A stretch of DNA of 64,000 nt from Paractinoplanes aksuensis (GCF_024137025.1 NZ_JAMYJR010000007.1:124001-188000), one strand, 5' to 3'. Positions 8,098 to 17,056 are shown, counted from the first letter of the stretch. Made by a program: numbers and translations. The notes: generated by a model from the sequence alone, not told the origin.

Positions 8098-9273
8098 CTA
8101 GTCGGGGAGGATCGGGACGGAGGGGCCCAGGTCGCGGCCGATGGTGGCGGCGCGGGTCAGGGACGTGGAGCCGAAGCGGTCGCGGACGGCGTCGACGGCC
8201 ACGTCCAGGCGGTCGTCGTCGGCCTCGTCGAACAACGACGGCTGGACGTGGCCGTCGCCGTCGAGGTTGCTCACGGCCACGCCGATCAGGGTCAGGCCGC
8301 GTTCGGTGATCAGTGGCTCGGCCTCGTGCAGCAGGGCCCGGGCCGTGGCCTGGATCGCGCGGGTCTGCATCGTCGCCTTGAGCAGCGAGCGCGACCGGGT
8401 CGCGCGGCTGAAGTCGTCGAAGCGGAAGCGCACCGTCACCGTGCGCCCGGCCCGGTGGGCGCTGCGCATGCGGCGGGACACGCGGTCGACCAGCGCGTCC
8501 AGCGTGGCCTCGATCTCGGCCGAAGGGCGCGGCCGGCGACCCAGAGCACACTGCGCACCGATCGAGCCGCGCCGGTGCCCCACCCGTACGCGCCGGGGGT
8601 CCCGGTTCTGCGAGAGCGCATGCAGGTGGCGGCCGGCCCCGGAGCCCAGCATGGAGACCAGCGCCGCCTCGCCGATGCGGGCCACGTCGGCCACCGTCGT
8701 GATCCGGTGTTCGCGCAGCTTGGCCGAGGTGACCGGGCCGACGCCCCACAACCGCTCGACCGGCAGCGGGTGCAGGAAGGCCAGCTCGCCGCCGGCCGGA
8801 ACCTCGAGCAACCCGTCCGGCTTGCCCACGGCGCTGGCCACCTTGGCCAGGAACTTCGTGCCGGCAATGCCGACCGTGATGGGCAGGCCGACCCGGGACC
8901 GCACCTCGGACCGCAGGCGGGCCGCGATCTCGCGCGGGGTGCCGCTGACCCGCAGCAGACCGCCGACGTCGAGGAACGCCTCGTCGATGGAGATGCCCTC
9001 GACCAGCGGGGTGGTGTCGCGGAAGATCTCGAAGACGGCCTTGCTGGCCGTCGAGTACGCCTTCATGCGCGGCGGCACCACGATCGCCCGCGGGCACAGC
9101 GCCTTGGCCTGGCTGATGCCCATCGGGGTGCGGACGCCAAGGGCCTTGGCCTCGTAGCTGGCGGCCAGCACGACCCCACCCCCGACCAGCACCGGACGAC
9201 CACGCAGGGCGGGGTCGTCACGCTGCTCGACCGACGCGTAGAACGCGTCGAGGTCGGCGTGCAGGATCACCAC
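8098..9273 (-). CDS. dinB: DNA polymerase IV (Y-family, DinB)
   Basis: Error-prone Y-family polymerase that copies damaged DNA. LHADLDAFYASVEQRDDP holds the first catalytic Asp. GVVLAASYEAKALGVRTPM and GISIDEAFLDV (second and third acidic residues) are intact, and helix-hairpin-helix and little-finger regions follow. The GTG at 9273 is chosen because a TATAGT -10 element ends six bases before it, the layout of a leaderless mRNA, and because the conserved VVILHADLDAFY begins there. In-frame starts further upstream would run through a LexA box (9284-9299). The predicted product is about 391 residues. Expression is probably SOS-induced. The start choice is inferred; the family is certain. Confidence 0.93.
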   Translation of the reverse strand: MVILHADLDAFYASVEQRDDPALRGRPVLVGGGVVLAASYEAKALGVRTPMGISQAKALCPRAIVVPPRMKAYSTASKAVFEIFRDTTPLVEGISIDEAFLDVGGLLRVSGTPREIAARLRSEVRSRVGLPITVGIAGTKFLAKVASAVGKPDGLLEVPAGGELAFLHPLPVERLWGVGPVTSAKLREHRITTVADVARIGEAALVSMLGSGAGRHLHALSQNRDPRRVRVGHRRGSIGAQCALGRRPRPSAEIEATLDALVDRVSRRMRSAHRAGRTVTVRFRFDDFSRATRSRSLLKATMQTRAIQATARALLHEAEPLITERGLTLIGVAVSNLDGDGHVQPSLFDEADDDRLDVAVDAVRDRFGSTSLTRAATIGRDLGPSVPILPD

Positions 9274-9279
9274 GGCGAC

Positions 9280-9285
9280 ACTATA
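9280..9285 (-). promoter_or_regulatory. dinB -10 element TATAGT (leaderless promoter)
   Basis: TATAGT on the minus strand is followed by six bases and then the GTG at 9273. This TANNNT-N6/7-RTG arrangement is typical of actinobacterial leaderless transcripts. No Shine-Dalgarno sequence precedes the GTG. Confidence 0.65.
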
Positions 9286-9299
9286 GAACATTTGTTCGA
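9284..9299. promoter_or_regulatory. LexA (SOS) box upstream of dinB
   Basis: On the minus strand TCGAACAAATGTTCTA, a near-perfect match to the actinobacterial SOS box (CGAAC-N4-GTTCG). It sits immediately upstream of the dinB -10 element and in the short gap to the divergent cupin gene, so LexA bound here could cover both promoters. Confidence 0.85.
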
Positions 9300-9307
9300 A
9301 AACCAGA

Positions 9308-9745
9308 ATGGTCGCCATGACACGACCACCCCTGGCCGAGCAGTACGACCTGTCACCTCACCCCGAGGGTGGGTGGTTCCGCGAGACGTACCGTTCGGAG
9401 ACGACGCTCGCGGCGCACGGTGGCACCCGCGCCGCTGCCACCGGCATCTACTTCCTGTTGCACCCGGGCGAGAAGTCGGCCTGGCACGTCGTACGGTCGG
9501 ACGAACTGTGGTTCTGGCACGGCGGGGGCCGGTTGACGCTGCGCTTCGGCGGTGACGGTGAGCACCCGGTCGAGGAGAGGACCGTCACGCTCGGTGTCGG
9601 CGAGGGCGATCACCCGCAGGTGCTGATCCCGGCCGGCGTGTGGCAGGCAGCGGAGCCCGCCGACGAGGAATACGTGCTGGTCAGCTGTGTTGTCGCGCCC
9701 GGCTTCGACTTCGCTGACTTCCGCCTCGAGGACAACGGATCGTAA
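9308..9745 (+). CDS. cupin-fold protein (DUF985 / cupin_5 family)
   Basis: 145 residues. LAEQYDLSPHPEGGWFRETYRS is the typical opening of the cupin_5 (DUF985) family. GIYFLLHPGEKSAWHVVRSDELWFWHGG and GVWQAAEP form the double-stranded beta-helix strands with conserved His and Glu. No function is established; related proteins are small sugar- or metal-binding cupins. The start may be the ATG at 9308 or the one at 9317; neither has a ribosome-binding site. It is divergent from dinB and shares the region holding the LexA box. Confidence 0.82.
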   Translation: MVAMTRPPLAEQYDLSPHPEGGWFRETYRSETTLAAHGGTRAAATGIYFLLHPGEKSAWHVVRSDELWFWHGGGRLTLRFGGDGEHPVEERTVTLGVGEGDHPQVLIPAGVWQAAEPADEEYVLVSCVVAPGFDFADFRLEDNGS

Positions 9746-9870
9746 CGAACAATTTGCCCGGATCGTGACGCCGGTCATGTCCTGAAGGGAATTCGAGGAC
9801 CACAATCTCCGTTGGTCAGAAGCGGCCCCGGGCCTACCCCGTCCGGGCCGAAGCAACGGAGGAAACCACC

Positions 9871-10257
9871 ATGTCGCCTCACGGCGCGACGGTTCGGGAG
9901 CTCGACCAGCTCACCTGCCGCGTGTTCGACAGCACCCGCAGTTCCGGGGCGCGCCTCGCCGCGTACCGGATCGACGGGACCTTCTACGTCGACATCGACC
10001 TGCCGGGAATCGACAAGGCCGGAATCGACATCTCGGTGGCCGACGGCGTCCTGACCGTCCGCGCGGAGCGCCGTGCGGATGCGGTCGAGGCCGGCGCTCC
10101 GGCCGCGGGCCCGGTGACCCGCGAGGTCGACCTGAGCGAGGCCGAGTCGCTGGACACCGACCGCCTCGAGGCCCGGTGTGACAACGGAGTGGTCACCCTG
10201 CACATTCCGGTCGTCCACGAGCCCCGGACGAGCGAATTGGCAGCAGCCGCCGCCTGA
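9871..10257 (+). CDS. Hsp20 / alpha-crystallin small heat-shock protein
   Basis: ATP-independent holdase chaperone of 128 residues. The alpha-crystallin domain spans about residues 28-115: YRIDGTFYVDIDLPGIDKAGIDISVADGVLTVRAER, then ARCDNGVVTLHIPV, which carries the conserved [D/N]GVL-type and GVVTLxIP strands. ATG at 9871 has a strong GGAGG about 9 bases upstream. No HAIR element was found upstream. The gene ends in a strong intrinsic terminator (10264-10291). Confidence 0.93.
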   Translation: MSPHGATVRELDQLTCRVFDSTRSSGARLAAYRIDGTFYVDIDLPGIDKAGIDISVADGVLTVRAERRADAVEAGAPAAGPVTREVDLSEAESLDTDRLEARCDNGVVTLHIPVVHEPRTSELAAAAA

Positions 10258-10263
10258 AATGAG

Positions 10264-10291
10264 AAAAGCCGCGCCCGAGGCGCGGCTTTTT
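10264..10291. terminator. intrinsic bidirectional terminator after the Hsp20 gene
   Basis: Stem GCCGCGCC / GGCGCGGC with a CGA loop, preceded by AAAA and followed by TTTTT. The A and T flanks allow it to act on both strands, so it probably also terminates the convergent operon that ends at 10291. Confidence 0.92.
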
Positions 10292-10896
10292 CAATGAACG
10301 AACTGCACCCAGTTCAGGTTGACGAACTCATTGCCGTCGTCCCGGACGAAGACCAGATAGACCGTGTGTTCGCCGGTCGTGGGCTCGATGTCCACCTGGT
10401 CGGTGCGCCACTTCTGCCACCCACCCGTACGCGTGACGTTGAGCGTGCCGATGGCCGCCCCGTCGGCGCTGTCGAGCCTGATCTCCATCCGCCCGCGCTC
10501 GGCATCCGACGCCACCCGCACGTCGAGCTTGGTCGCCGGCACCGCCCCGAAGTCGACGTCGTCGAAGCGCAACTGGTCGCCATTGGCGATCCAGCCGACG
10601 TTCTGGCCGCCGTCCTCGTCCTCGGTCGGCTGCGCCTCGATGCCCACCAGCGCCGCCTCCTCGGCCTCGAGCCGCGGATAGACCGTCGGCGAAGGCGGCG
10701 GGGACGACGAAGGCGCCGATGAGAAAGACGGCGACGGCGACGGCAGAGGTGCCGCCACGACCGCGGGCGTGTCCTGCCAGCGGCCGAGGCCGTAGCCGAC
10801 CAGAACCAGGCCGAGCCCGGCCAGCGCGATCAACGAGCGCTGCCGGACCCGGTGGGTCTTGGTGCGATAGACGGACGGGCTGGGCGGCGGAACCAA
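10291..10896 (-). CDS. membrane-anchored protein with a CBM6-like carbohydrate-binding domain
   Basis: About 201 residues. A short basic cytoplasmic head (YRTKTHRVRQR) and one membrane helix (SLIALAGLGLVLVGYGLG) precede a Ser/Pro-rich stalk (SPSPSFSSAPSSSPPPSP). The outer domain starts EAEEAALVGIEAQPTED, continues WIANGDQLRFDDVDFG and ends GEHTVYLVFVRDDGNEFVNLNWVQFVH. That is the pattern of CBM6/DUF5010-type beta-sandwich domains, so it may bind cell-wall or external sugar. The start is uncertain: the TTG at 10896, just after the stop of the upstream ABC gene, fits best, but no clear ribosome-binding site is present. It is the last gene of the peptide-transport operon. Confidence 0.75.
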   Translation of the reverse strand: MVPPPSPSVYRTKTHRVRQRSLIALAGLGLVLVGYGLGRWQDTPAVVAAPLPSPSPSFSSAPSSSPPPSPTVYPRLEAEEAALVGIEAQPTEDEDGGQNVGWIANGDQLRFDDVDFGAVPATKLDVRVASDAERGRMEIRLDSADGAAIGTLNVTRTGGWQKWRTDQVDIEPTTGEHTVYLVFVRDDGNEFVNLNWVQFVH

Positions 10897-10898
10897 GG

Positions 10899-11957
10899 TC
10901 AGGCCGTCTCGGCCAGGATCGACTCGGCCGGCGGCTCGGCGAAGTGGCAGGCCACCCGCTGGGCCGGGGCCCGCTCGATCAGCGCCGGGTCGTCGGTGGC
11001 GCAGATGTCCTGAGCCTTCCAGCACCGGGTGCGGAAGCGGCAGCCCGACGGCGGGTCGACCGGGCTCGGCACGTCGCCGACCAGGCGGATCCGGTTCTTC
11101 GGGGGCACGCCGCGGACCACCCCGATGTCCGGGACGGCCGAGAGCAGCGCCTGCGTGTACGGGTGCTGCGGCTTCTCGTACAGGGAGTCACGCGGACCCT
11201 CCTCGACCACCCGGCCGAGGTACATGACGGCGATCCGGTCGCAGAAGTGCCGCACCACGCCGAGGTCGTGCGCGATGAACACGAACGCGATGCCGAGCTC
11301 TTTGCGCAGGCTCTCGAGCAGGTTCATGACCTGGGCCTGGATCGACACGTCGAGCGCCGACACCGGCTCGTCGGCCACGATGATCTTCGGACGGGCCGCG
11401 AGCGCGCGGGCGATGCCGATGCGCTGCCGCTGACCGCCGGAGAACTCGTGCGGGTACCGGTTGTAGTGCTCGGGGTTGAGGCCGACGACCTCGAGCAGCT
11501 CCTGCACCCGGGACAGCTCGCCGCTCTTGGCCACCATGCCGTGCGTACGCAGAGCCGTGCCCACGATCGTGCCGACCGTGTGCCGCGGGTTGAGCGACGA
11601 GTACGGGTCCTGGAAGATCAGCTGGATCTCGCGGCGGTACGGGCGCAGCTTGCGCTCGGACATGTGCGCGATGTCCACGCCCTGGTAGCGGATCTGGCCG
11701 GCGGTGGGCTCGAGCAGCCGCGTGATCAGGCGCGCGGTCGTCGACTTGCCACAGCCGGACTCGCCGACCAGGCCGAGCGTCTCGCCCGGCTGCACGGTCA
11801 GGTCGACCCCGTCGACGGCCTGGACCCACTGGGTCTTACGGGCGAGAAGACCCTCGCCCTTGGCCTTGAAGTGCATCTTGACGTTCTCGAGCTCGAGCAG
11901 CGGGGCCCCGGGGACCGAACGGACGCCGGACTTCGCGGGGGTGGTGGCAGCGGTCAT
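10899..11957 (-). CDS. oligopeptide ABC transporter ATP-binding protein (OppF/DppF type)
   Basis: Second ATPase of a peptide importer, about 352 residues. Walker [11 protein letters not shown]-loop [13 protein letters not shown], signature [15 protein letters not shown], Walker [13 protein letters not shown] and H-loop FIAHDLGVV are all intact. The C-terminal Cys-rich element ([14 protein letters not shown]) is the oligopeptide-ATPase tail expected to hold an Fe-S cluster. ATG at 11957 has AAGGA at 8 bases; an ORF extension further upstream overlaps oppD and is rejected. Start lies 11 bases behind the oppD stop. Confidence 0.93.
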   Translation of the reverse strand: MTAATTPAKSGVRSVPGAPLLELENVKMHFKAKGEGLLARKTQWVQAVDGVDLTVQPGETLGLVGESGCGKSTTARLITRLLEPTAGQIRYQGVDIAHMSERKLRPYRREIQLIFQDPYSSLNPRHTVGTIVGTALRTHGMVAKSGELSRVQELLEVVGLNPEHYNRYPHEFSGGQRQRIGIARALAARPKIIVADEPVSALDVSIQAQVMNLLESLRKELGIAFVFIAHDLGVVRHFCDRIAVMYLGRVVEEGPRDSLYEKPQHPYTQALLSAVPDIGVVRGVPPKNRIRLVGDVPSPVDPPSGCRFRTRCWKAQDICATDDPALIERAPAQRVACHFAEPPAESILAETA

Positions 11958-11968
11958 CGTCGTGGTCC

Positions 11969-13057
11969 TTATGGCAGCCGGGGCAGAACTTCGGTCGCGA
12001 AGACCTTGTCGGGTTCCTTCAGGTGGCACCGCGAGGTGCGGCCCTGATCAGCCGTCCGCGGGACGAGTTCGGGGCGCAGGGTCGTGCACCAGTCGTCCGG
12101 CACCCGGTCCTTGAACTCGCAGCGCGGGTGGAACGGGCAGCCCGACGGCACGGCCAGCAGGCTGGGCGGCGAGCCGGGGATCGGGTGCAGCGGCTGCGGT
12201 TCGCCGGTGAGCGCCGGGATGCTTTCGAGCAGACCCCAGGCGTACGGGTGCAGGGGCTCGCCCAGGATCTTGTTGACCGGGCCGTGCTCGACGGCCGTGC
12301 CCGCGTACATGACCAGGATGTCGTCGGCGATCTCGGCCACCACGCCCAAGTCGTGGGTGATGAAGACGACGGCCGAGCCGAAGTCGCGCTGCAGGTCGGC
12401 GATCAGGTCGAGGATCTGGGCCTGCACGGTCACGTCGAGGGCCGTGGTGGGCTCGTCGGCGATCAGCAGCTTGGGGTCGTTGACCAGGGCCATCGCGATC
12501 ATCGCGCGCTGCCGCATGCCGCCCGAGAACTCGTGCGGGTACTGGTCGACGCGCCGCTTCGGGTTCGGGATGCCGACCCGGTTGAGCATGTCGATCGCGC
12601 GTTCCTTGGCCGCCCGCTTGCTCACGTTGTTGTGGGCCCGGTACGACTCCATGATCTGGTCGCCGACCGTGAAGTACGGGTGCAGCGACGACTGCGGGTC
12701 CTGGAAGATCATCGCGGCGTCGCCACCGCGGAAGCCCTCGAGGTCCTTGTCGCTCATGTTGACGATCTCGCGGCCGCCGACCTTGATCGAGCCGGTGATC
12801 CGGGCGACCCGGCGGTCGTGCAGGCCCAGGACGGCCATGCTGGACACGCTTTTGCCCGAGCCCGACTCGCCCACGATGGCCAGGGTGCGGCGCAGCGGGA
12901 CCGAGTAGCTGAGGCCCTGCACGGCCCGGACCAGGCCGTCGGCCGTCGGGAACTGCACCTGCAGATCGGTGACCTCGAGGTAGGCCTCTTCGCCGGCCGC
13001 CGATTCGCGGGGCACGCGGGAGACGGTGGTCGGGGCCCCGGGGGTCTGGTCGCTCAT
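11969..13057 (-). CDS. oligopeptide ABC transporter ATP-binding protein (OppD/DppD type)
   Basis: 362 residues. Walker [10 protein letters not shown]-loop [11 protein letters not shown], signature [15 protein letters not shown], Walker [13 protein letters not shown] and switch His [11 protein letters not shown] are intact. The tail [21 protein letters not shown] is the Cys motif of the OppD subfamily. It pairs with the following gene product to power the OppB/OppC permease. It lies 49 bases behind the oppB stop. Confidence 0.93.
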   Translation of the reverse strand: MSDQTPGAPTTVSRVPRESAAGEEAYLEVTDLQVQFPTADGLVRAVQGLSYSVPLRRTLAIVGESGSGKSVSSMAVLGLHDRRVARITGSIKVGGREIVNMSDKDLEGFRGGDAAMIFQDPQSSLHPYFTVGDQIMESYRAHNNVSKRAAKERAIDMLNRVGIPNPKRRVDQYPHEFSGGMRQRAMIAMALVNDPKLLIADEPTTALDVTVQAQILDLIADLQRDFGSAVVFITHDLGVVAEIADDILVMYAGTAVEHGPVNKILGEPLHPYAWGLLESIPALTGEPQPLHPIPGSPPSLLAVPSGCPFHPRCEFKDRVPDDWCTTLRPELVPRTADQGRTSRCHLKEPDKVFATEVLPRLP

Positions 13058-13106
13058 GCTGCCGCCTTCGTGCTGCGGGGAGTGGGTAGCGGGTGACGGA
13101 CCGGGA

Positions 13107-14084
13107 TCATCCGAGCCGGACCCGCGGGTCGAGGAATGTGTAGACGATGTCCACGACCAGGTTCATCACAACAAGTAGTACCGAACCGATGAGCACGCCG
13201 CCCATGAGCACCGGGAGGTCGTACTGCCCGAACGCCCGCAGGGCGAGCTGGCCGAGGCCGGGCAGGTTGAAGATGCTCTCGGTGAAGATCGCGCCGGTGA
13301 GCTGGAACGCGAGGTCGATGCCGAAGATGGTGACGACCGGGGTCAGGCCGGCCCGCAGGCCGTGGCGGTAGACGACACGCCGGCGGCTGATGCCCTTGGA
13401 CGTCGCCGTGCGGACGAAGTCCTGGCCGAGCGCCTCGATCATCGAGGCCCGCGAATATCGGGTGTACGACGCCGCGTTCGTCACCCCGACCGTCAGCCAG
13501 GCCGCGAGCAGACCGCTGGCCCAGAGGAACGGATTCTCGGTGATCGGATGATAACCGGAGTCGGGTAGGAAGGTGGCGTAGAGGGCGATCAGCAGGGCGA
13601 AGACGAAGTACGGGATGGCCTGGACGACCAGTGTCGTGCCGACCACGAAACGGTCGAGCGACGTTCCCCGCACCTGGGCCGCGATCGTGCCGGCCAGAAC
13701 ACCGACGAGGAGGTAGACGACCGCGCCGCCGAGGACGATGGAGACGGTCACCGGCAGGGCGGCGCCGATCAGCTTGGTGACCGGCTGGCCGAGCGTGTAC
13801 GAGTAGCCGAGGCAGGGCGCCGCGCACTCGCGGACGACGCCACCGGTGGAGTACTCACGCCCGACGACGATGCCCTTCATGTAGAGCAGGATCTGCTCGG
13901 CCTTGGGCTGGTCGAGGCCGAGGCTGGCCTCGATGTCGGCGACCCGCTCGGGCGTGCAGCGGGGGCCGCAGATCACGCCGGCCGGGTCGGTCGGGGCGAA
14001 GAAGAACAGCGCGAAGCTGGCCACCAGCGTCACGATCACGACGGAGATCGCGCTCAGGACGCGTTTCAGGATGTACAGCAGCAC
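13107..14084 (-). CDS. oligopeptide ABC transporter permease (OppB/DppB type)
   Basis: Integral membrane subunit of about 325 residues with six helices. It starts LLYILKRVLSAISVVIVTLVASF, the characteristic OppB N-terminus, and has the EAA loop MIEALGQDFVRTATSKGISRRRV. The loop after helix 1 (CGPRCTPERVADIEASLGLDQP) is the usual extracytoplasmic insertion. The GTG at 14084 is preferred to the ORF's first ATG (14105), because an AGGAG lies six bases upstream of the GTG and the conserved sequence begins there. Confidence 0.92.
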   Translation of the reverse strand: MLLYILKRVLSAISVVIVTLVASFALFFFAPTDPAGVICGPRCTPERVADIEASLGLDQPKAEQILLYMKGIVVGREYSTGGVVRECAAPCLGYSYTLGQPVTKLIGAALPVTVSIVLGGAVVYLLVGVLAGTIAAQVRGTSLDRFVVGTTLVVQAIPYFVFALLIALYATFLPDSGYHPITENPFLWASGLLAAWLTVGVTNAASYTRYSRASMIEALGQDFVRTATSKGISRRRVVYRHGLRAGLTPVVTIFGIDLAFQLTGAIFTESIFNLPGLGQLALRAFGQYDLPVLMGGVLIGSVLLVVMNLVVDIVYTFLDPRVRLG

Positions 14085-14178
14085 CGCTGGCTCCTCTTTC
14101 ATCACGGCGCCGGGGATGGTTCCCGGAGGTCGATCGGACGCGCGTCGGTAGCCGCGGCGCCGGAGGTCTCATCTTGCG

Positions 14179-14224
14179 CCCGGGGTGGCCCGGCCCGCTC
14201 AGCGGCAGGCCGGACCACCCCGGG
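14179..14224 (-). promoter_or_regulatory. long stable hairpin between oppA and oppB
   Basis: Two 17-base arms (14179-14195 and 14208-14224) pair with one G-U wobble around a 12-base loop. On the mRNA it starts 17 bases after the oppA stop and has no U-tract. Its place between binding-protein and permease genes suggests a 3'-end-stabilising or attenuating element that raises binding protein over permease. The stem is direct observation; the role is inferred. Confidence 0.8.
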
Positions 14225-14241
14225 TTGTAGCGGTTAGTGCG

Positions 14242-15984
14242 TCAGCTCTTCAGGTACATGTTCACGAAGAGCGGCATACCCATGGTCGGGTCACCGGCCG
14301 TGGTGCCGACGTTGGTGCCCTTCACGACAGCGAGCTTGTCGTAGTAGGTCGGCAGAGCGACGTACTGCTCCATGATCTTCTTGTCGAGCGCGGCCCACTT
14401 CGAGGTCGACTCCTCCGCCGGCAGGTTCGCGACGTCGTCGATCTCCTTGTCGAGCGCCTTGTCGCTCAGCATGCCCCAGCTCTGGCCGTCGGCGATGCTG
14501 TGCGTCTGGAACAGCACCGGGAACCAGGAGCCACCGGTCGGCCAGTCGGAGCACCAGCCGGCCGGGCTCTGGCCCATGTTGACCGGGGCGTCGTAGTCGC
14601 CCTTCTTGCTCCGCAGGTCGGCGGTGGAGACGCCGATCGGCTTGACCTTGAAGCCGGCCTTGGTCAGGGCGTCGGCCCGGATCTGGCTGACCTGCTGGGT
14701 GAGCGGCTTGGTGTTGTCGAAGTAGTACTGCAGCTCGAAGCCGACCTTGCCGGCCGCCTCGAGCATCGCCTTCGCGGCGGCCGGGTCACCGGCGCCGGAG
14801 CCGGCCAGGTCGGCGACCGGGGTGTACTTCTCGTAACCCTGGACCGACGGAGGCATGACCGTGCTGGCCGTCTCGGCGACGTAGTCGTTGAGACCGGCCG
14901 CCTTGTACAGCGCGTCGTACGGGTACGCCTTGGCGATCGCCTTGCGGATCGGCAGGTCGATCTTGCGGGTGTCCAGCTGCCACACGATCGTGCAGGAGCT
15001 CTGCCCCTGGACCAGCTGCTCGCGCTTGTCGCCGGTCAGCTGCGGGATCAGCGACGCGTCGAGCTCGTCGTAGTTGATCGAGTTGGCGTCCTGGCCGTTG
15101 CTGTTGAGCACGGCCTGCTGCGACTTGATGGCGTCGCCGCCCCACTGGAAGTTGAAGCCGTCCAGGTACTGGTGGCGCACCGGGTCGGTGTTGGCGTCCC
15201 AGTTGGTGTTCTTCTCGAGCACCAGCGAGGTGCCGGCCTGGTAGGTCTTGAACTTGTAGGGGCCGGTCGCCAGCGGCTTGTTCTTGTAGTCCTGCCGGGT
15301 GTCCTTCTCCTTGGGGATCGGGGTGAAGGCCGGGAAGGTCAGGTAGAACGGCAGGTCGGAGAACTGACGGGCCAGGTGGATGATCAGGGTGTCGGTGCCC
15401 TGGGTCTCCACGCCCGCGTAGTTGTCGCCGTCCTTGTACGGGCCCTTGTACTTGTCGCCGTCCTTGAAGTACTGCATCTGGTACGTCGGGCCGTTGACGA
15501 ACACGTCGTGGGCGAACGACCGCTTGATCGAGTACGCGAGGTCCTCGACCTTGACGGGCGTGCCGTCCTCGTACTTGATGTTCGGCTGCATCTTGAAGGT
15601 CCACGTCAGCTTGTCGGCCGACGGGGTGCCCAGGTCGGTGAGGTCCGGGACGAGAACGGCCTTGCCGTCACGGATGTCGAACTGGGTCGGCGTACGGAAC
15701 AGCGTCTTGCCGATCTCGTTCGAGTCGACGTAGTAGATGTCCGTCGGGTCGAAGGTGTTCGGCGTGGTCTGGGCCACGACGTTGAGCACGCCGCCCGGGC
15801 GGGCGCCCTCGATCTCCTTGGCCGGCCCCTTGGCGTTGGGGTCGGTCGCGTTGACCTGTCCCTCGATCTTGTTGCTGTCGCCGCTGCCCTGGGTGTCGTT
15901 GTTCGACGACGGGCTGCTGCAGCCGGCCACACCTAGCGCCAACGCGGCGGTGGCCGCAATGGCAACGTTAAATCGCCTTGCCAT
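14242..15984 (-). CDS. oligopeptide ABC transporter substrate-binding lipoprotein (SBP family 5)
   Basis: Extracellular solute receptor of about 580 residues. The signal MARRFNVAIAATAALALGV ends in lipobox VAGC, with Cys22 the predicted lipidated residue, followed by a Ser/Asn linker. The body has SBP_bac_5 features: PNTFDPTDIYYVDSNEIGKT near the start, LTWTFKMQPNIKYEDGTPVK, and GTGVS-like C-terminal strands. The ATG at 15984 is chosen because the signal peptide starts there; an AGGAG is just upstream but unusually close. It sits 31 bases behind the oppC stop. The peptide specificity is unknown. Confidence 0.93.
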   Translation of the reverse strand: MARRFNVAIAATAALALGVAGCSSPSSNNDTQGSGDSNKIEGQVNATDPNAKGPAKEIEGARPGGVLNVVAQTTPNTFDPTDIYYVDSNEIGKTLFRTPTQFDIRDGKAVLVPDLTDLGTPSADKLTWTFKMQPNIKYEDGTPVKVEDLAYSIKRSFAHDVFVNGPTYQMQYFKDGDKYKGPYKDGDNYAGVETQGTDTLIIHLARQFSDLPFYLTFPAFTPIPKEKDTRQDYKNKPLATGPYKFKTYQAGTSLVLEKNTNWDANTDPVRHQYLDGFNFQWGGDAIKSQQAVLNSNGQDANSINYDELDASLIPQLTGDKREQLVQGQSSCTIVWQLDTRKIDLPIRKAIAKAYPYDALYKAAGLNDYVAETASTVMPPSVQGYEKYTPVADLAGSGAGDPAAAKAMLEAAGKVGFELQYYFDNTKPLTQQVSQIRADALTKAGFKVKPIGVSTADLRSKKGDYDAPVNMGQSPAGWCSDWPTGGSWFPVLFQTHSIADGQSWGMLSDKALDKEIDDVANLPAEESTSKWAALDKKIMEQYVALPTYYDKLAVVKGTNVGTTAGDPTMGMPLFVNMYLKS

Positions 15985-16015
15985 TTCTCCTCTTCTCATA
16001 CTGGGCGTCACCACG

Positions 16016-17041
16016 TCACCTGCGGGTGCGGGGATCGAAAGCGTCACGAATCGAGTCGCCGAGCAGGCTCAGCGAGAGCACGAGGATCGTGATGGCGGCC
16101 ACCGGGATCCACAGGTAGAGCGGATCGGCCCGGTACCAGTTCTGGGCGGCGGCGATGGTCAGACCCCAGGACGGCGTGGGCTCGGTGAGCCCGACGCCGA
16201 GGTAGGTCAGGCCCGCCTCGGTGACGATGTAGGCCGGTAGCGCCATCGAGACCGAGATGACGATGGGCGCCACCAGGTTGGGCAGCAGTTCTTTGAAGAG
16301 CACCTTGCGGGTCGGCACGCCGAGCACCTTGGCCGCGGCGATGAACTCCCGCTCGCGCAGGCCCAGCACCTCACCGCGGATCAACCGGGCCAGGCTGGCC
16401 CAGCCGAAGAATGAGAGCACGATGATCAAGGAGTAGAAGCGCACTGTCGCGACCTCGTCGTTGCCGACGTTCTCGGTGTTGCCGACGAACACCGCCAGCA
16501 GGGCGGCCGGGACGGCGATCGCGAAGAGCAGGTAGGGCAGGCTCAGGACGAAGTCGATGACCCAGGACAGGATCCGGTCGACCCAGCCCCCGAGGAAGCC
16601 GGCGACCAGTCCGATGGTCACCCCGATGACCGTGGTGATCACGGTGACCGAGCCGGCCACGATCAGCGACGGGCGGGCGCCGTAGACCCAGCGCGCGAAC
16701 AGGTCGCGGCCCAGTCGCGGCTCGACGCCGAACCAGTGCTCGCCGTTGGGGGCGACGGTCGGGTAGCCGTACTGGTCGATCAGGTTCTGGTTGAGCGTCG
16801 TCGGGTCCTGGCCCTCGAGCTTGGCCAGCAGCGGCGCGAAGATCGCGACCAGCACGAAGAAGAGGAAGATGCTCGCGCAGACCACCGCGACCTTGTCCTT
16901 GCGCAGGCGCGCGAGGGCAATCTGGGTCGGCGACTTCCGCCGGGTGTCCACCTTCTTCACAGACTCGCCGGTCGGCGCCGTAATCGGGTCGGTCGACTCC
17001 CCCTTGCGGGCGAGCCCGGCCTCTTCGATCAGCGGTTCCAA
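16016..17041 (-). CDS. oligopeptide ABC transporter permease (OppC/DppC type), TTG start
   Basis: About 341 residues with a long basic N-terminal tail (VKKVDTRRKSPTQIALARLRKDK) before helix 1 (VAVVCASIFLFFVLVAIFAPLL), as in OppC. The EAA loop REREFIAAAKVLGVPTRKVLFKELLPN and the motif YLGVGLTEPTPSWG are diagnostic. The start is the TTG at 17041: a perfect GGAGGTGA (17056-17049) lies seven bases before it, while the ATG at 17077 and other upstream codons have no such site. It is the first gene of the operon, preceded by a 600-base gene-free leader. Confidence 0.92.
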   Translation of the reverse strand: MEPLIEEAGLARKGESTDPITAPTGESVKKVDTRRKSPTQIALARLRKDKVAVVCASIFLFFVLVAIFAPLLAKLEGQDPTTLNQNLIDQYGYPTVAPNGEHWFGVEPRLGRDLFARWVYGARPSLIVAGSVTVITTVIGVTIGLVAGFLGGWVDRILSWVIDFVLSLPYLLFAIAVPAALLAVFVGNTENVGNDEVATVRFYSLIIVLSFFGWASLARLIRGEVLGLREREFIAAAKVLGVPTRKVLFKELLPNLVAPIVISVSMALPAYIVTEAGLTYLGVGLTEPTPSWGLTIAAAQNWYRADPLYLWIPVAAITILVLSLSLLGDSIRDAFDPRTRR

Positions 17042-17048
17042 GCGTCGG

Positions 17049-17056
17049 TCACCTCC
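17049..17056 (-). promoter_or_regulatory. perfect Shine-Dalgarno GGAGGTGA deciding the oppC TTG start
   Basis: Eight-base match to the 16S anti-SD, seven bases from the TTG at 17041. It is the strongest ribosome-binding site seen in the window and sets the first gene of the peptide-transport operon. Confidence 0.85.

Noticed and set aside
7655-9097. 480-residue minus-strand frame over dinB and its repeats
   Set aside because: Low-quality Arg/Pro-rich translation in a different phase from the clear polymerase; the 50-base repeat period is not a multiple of three.
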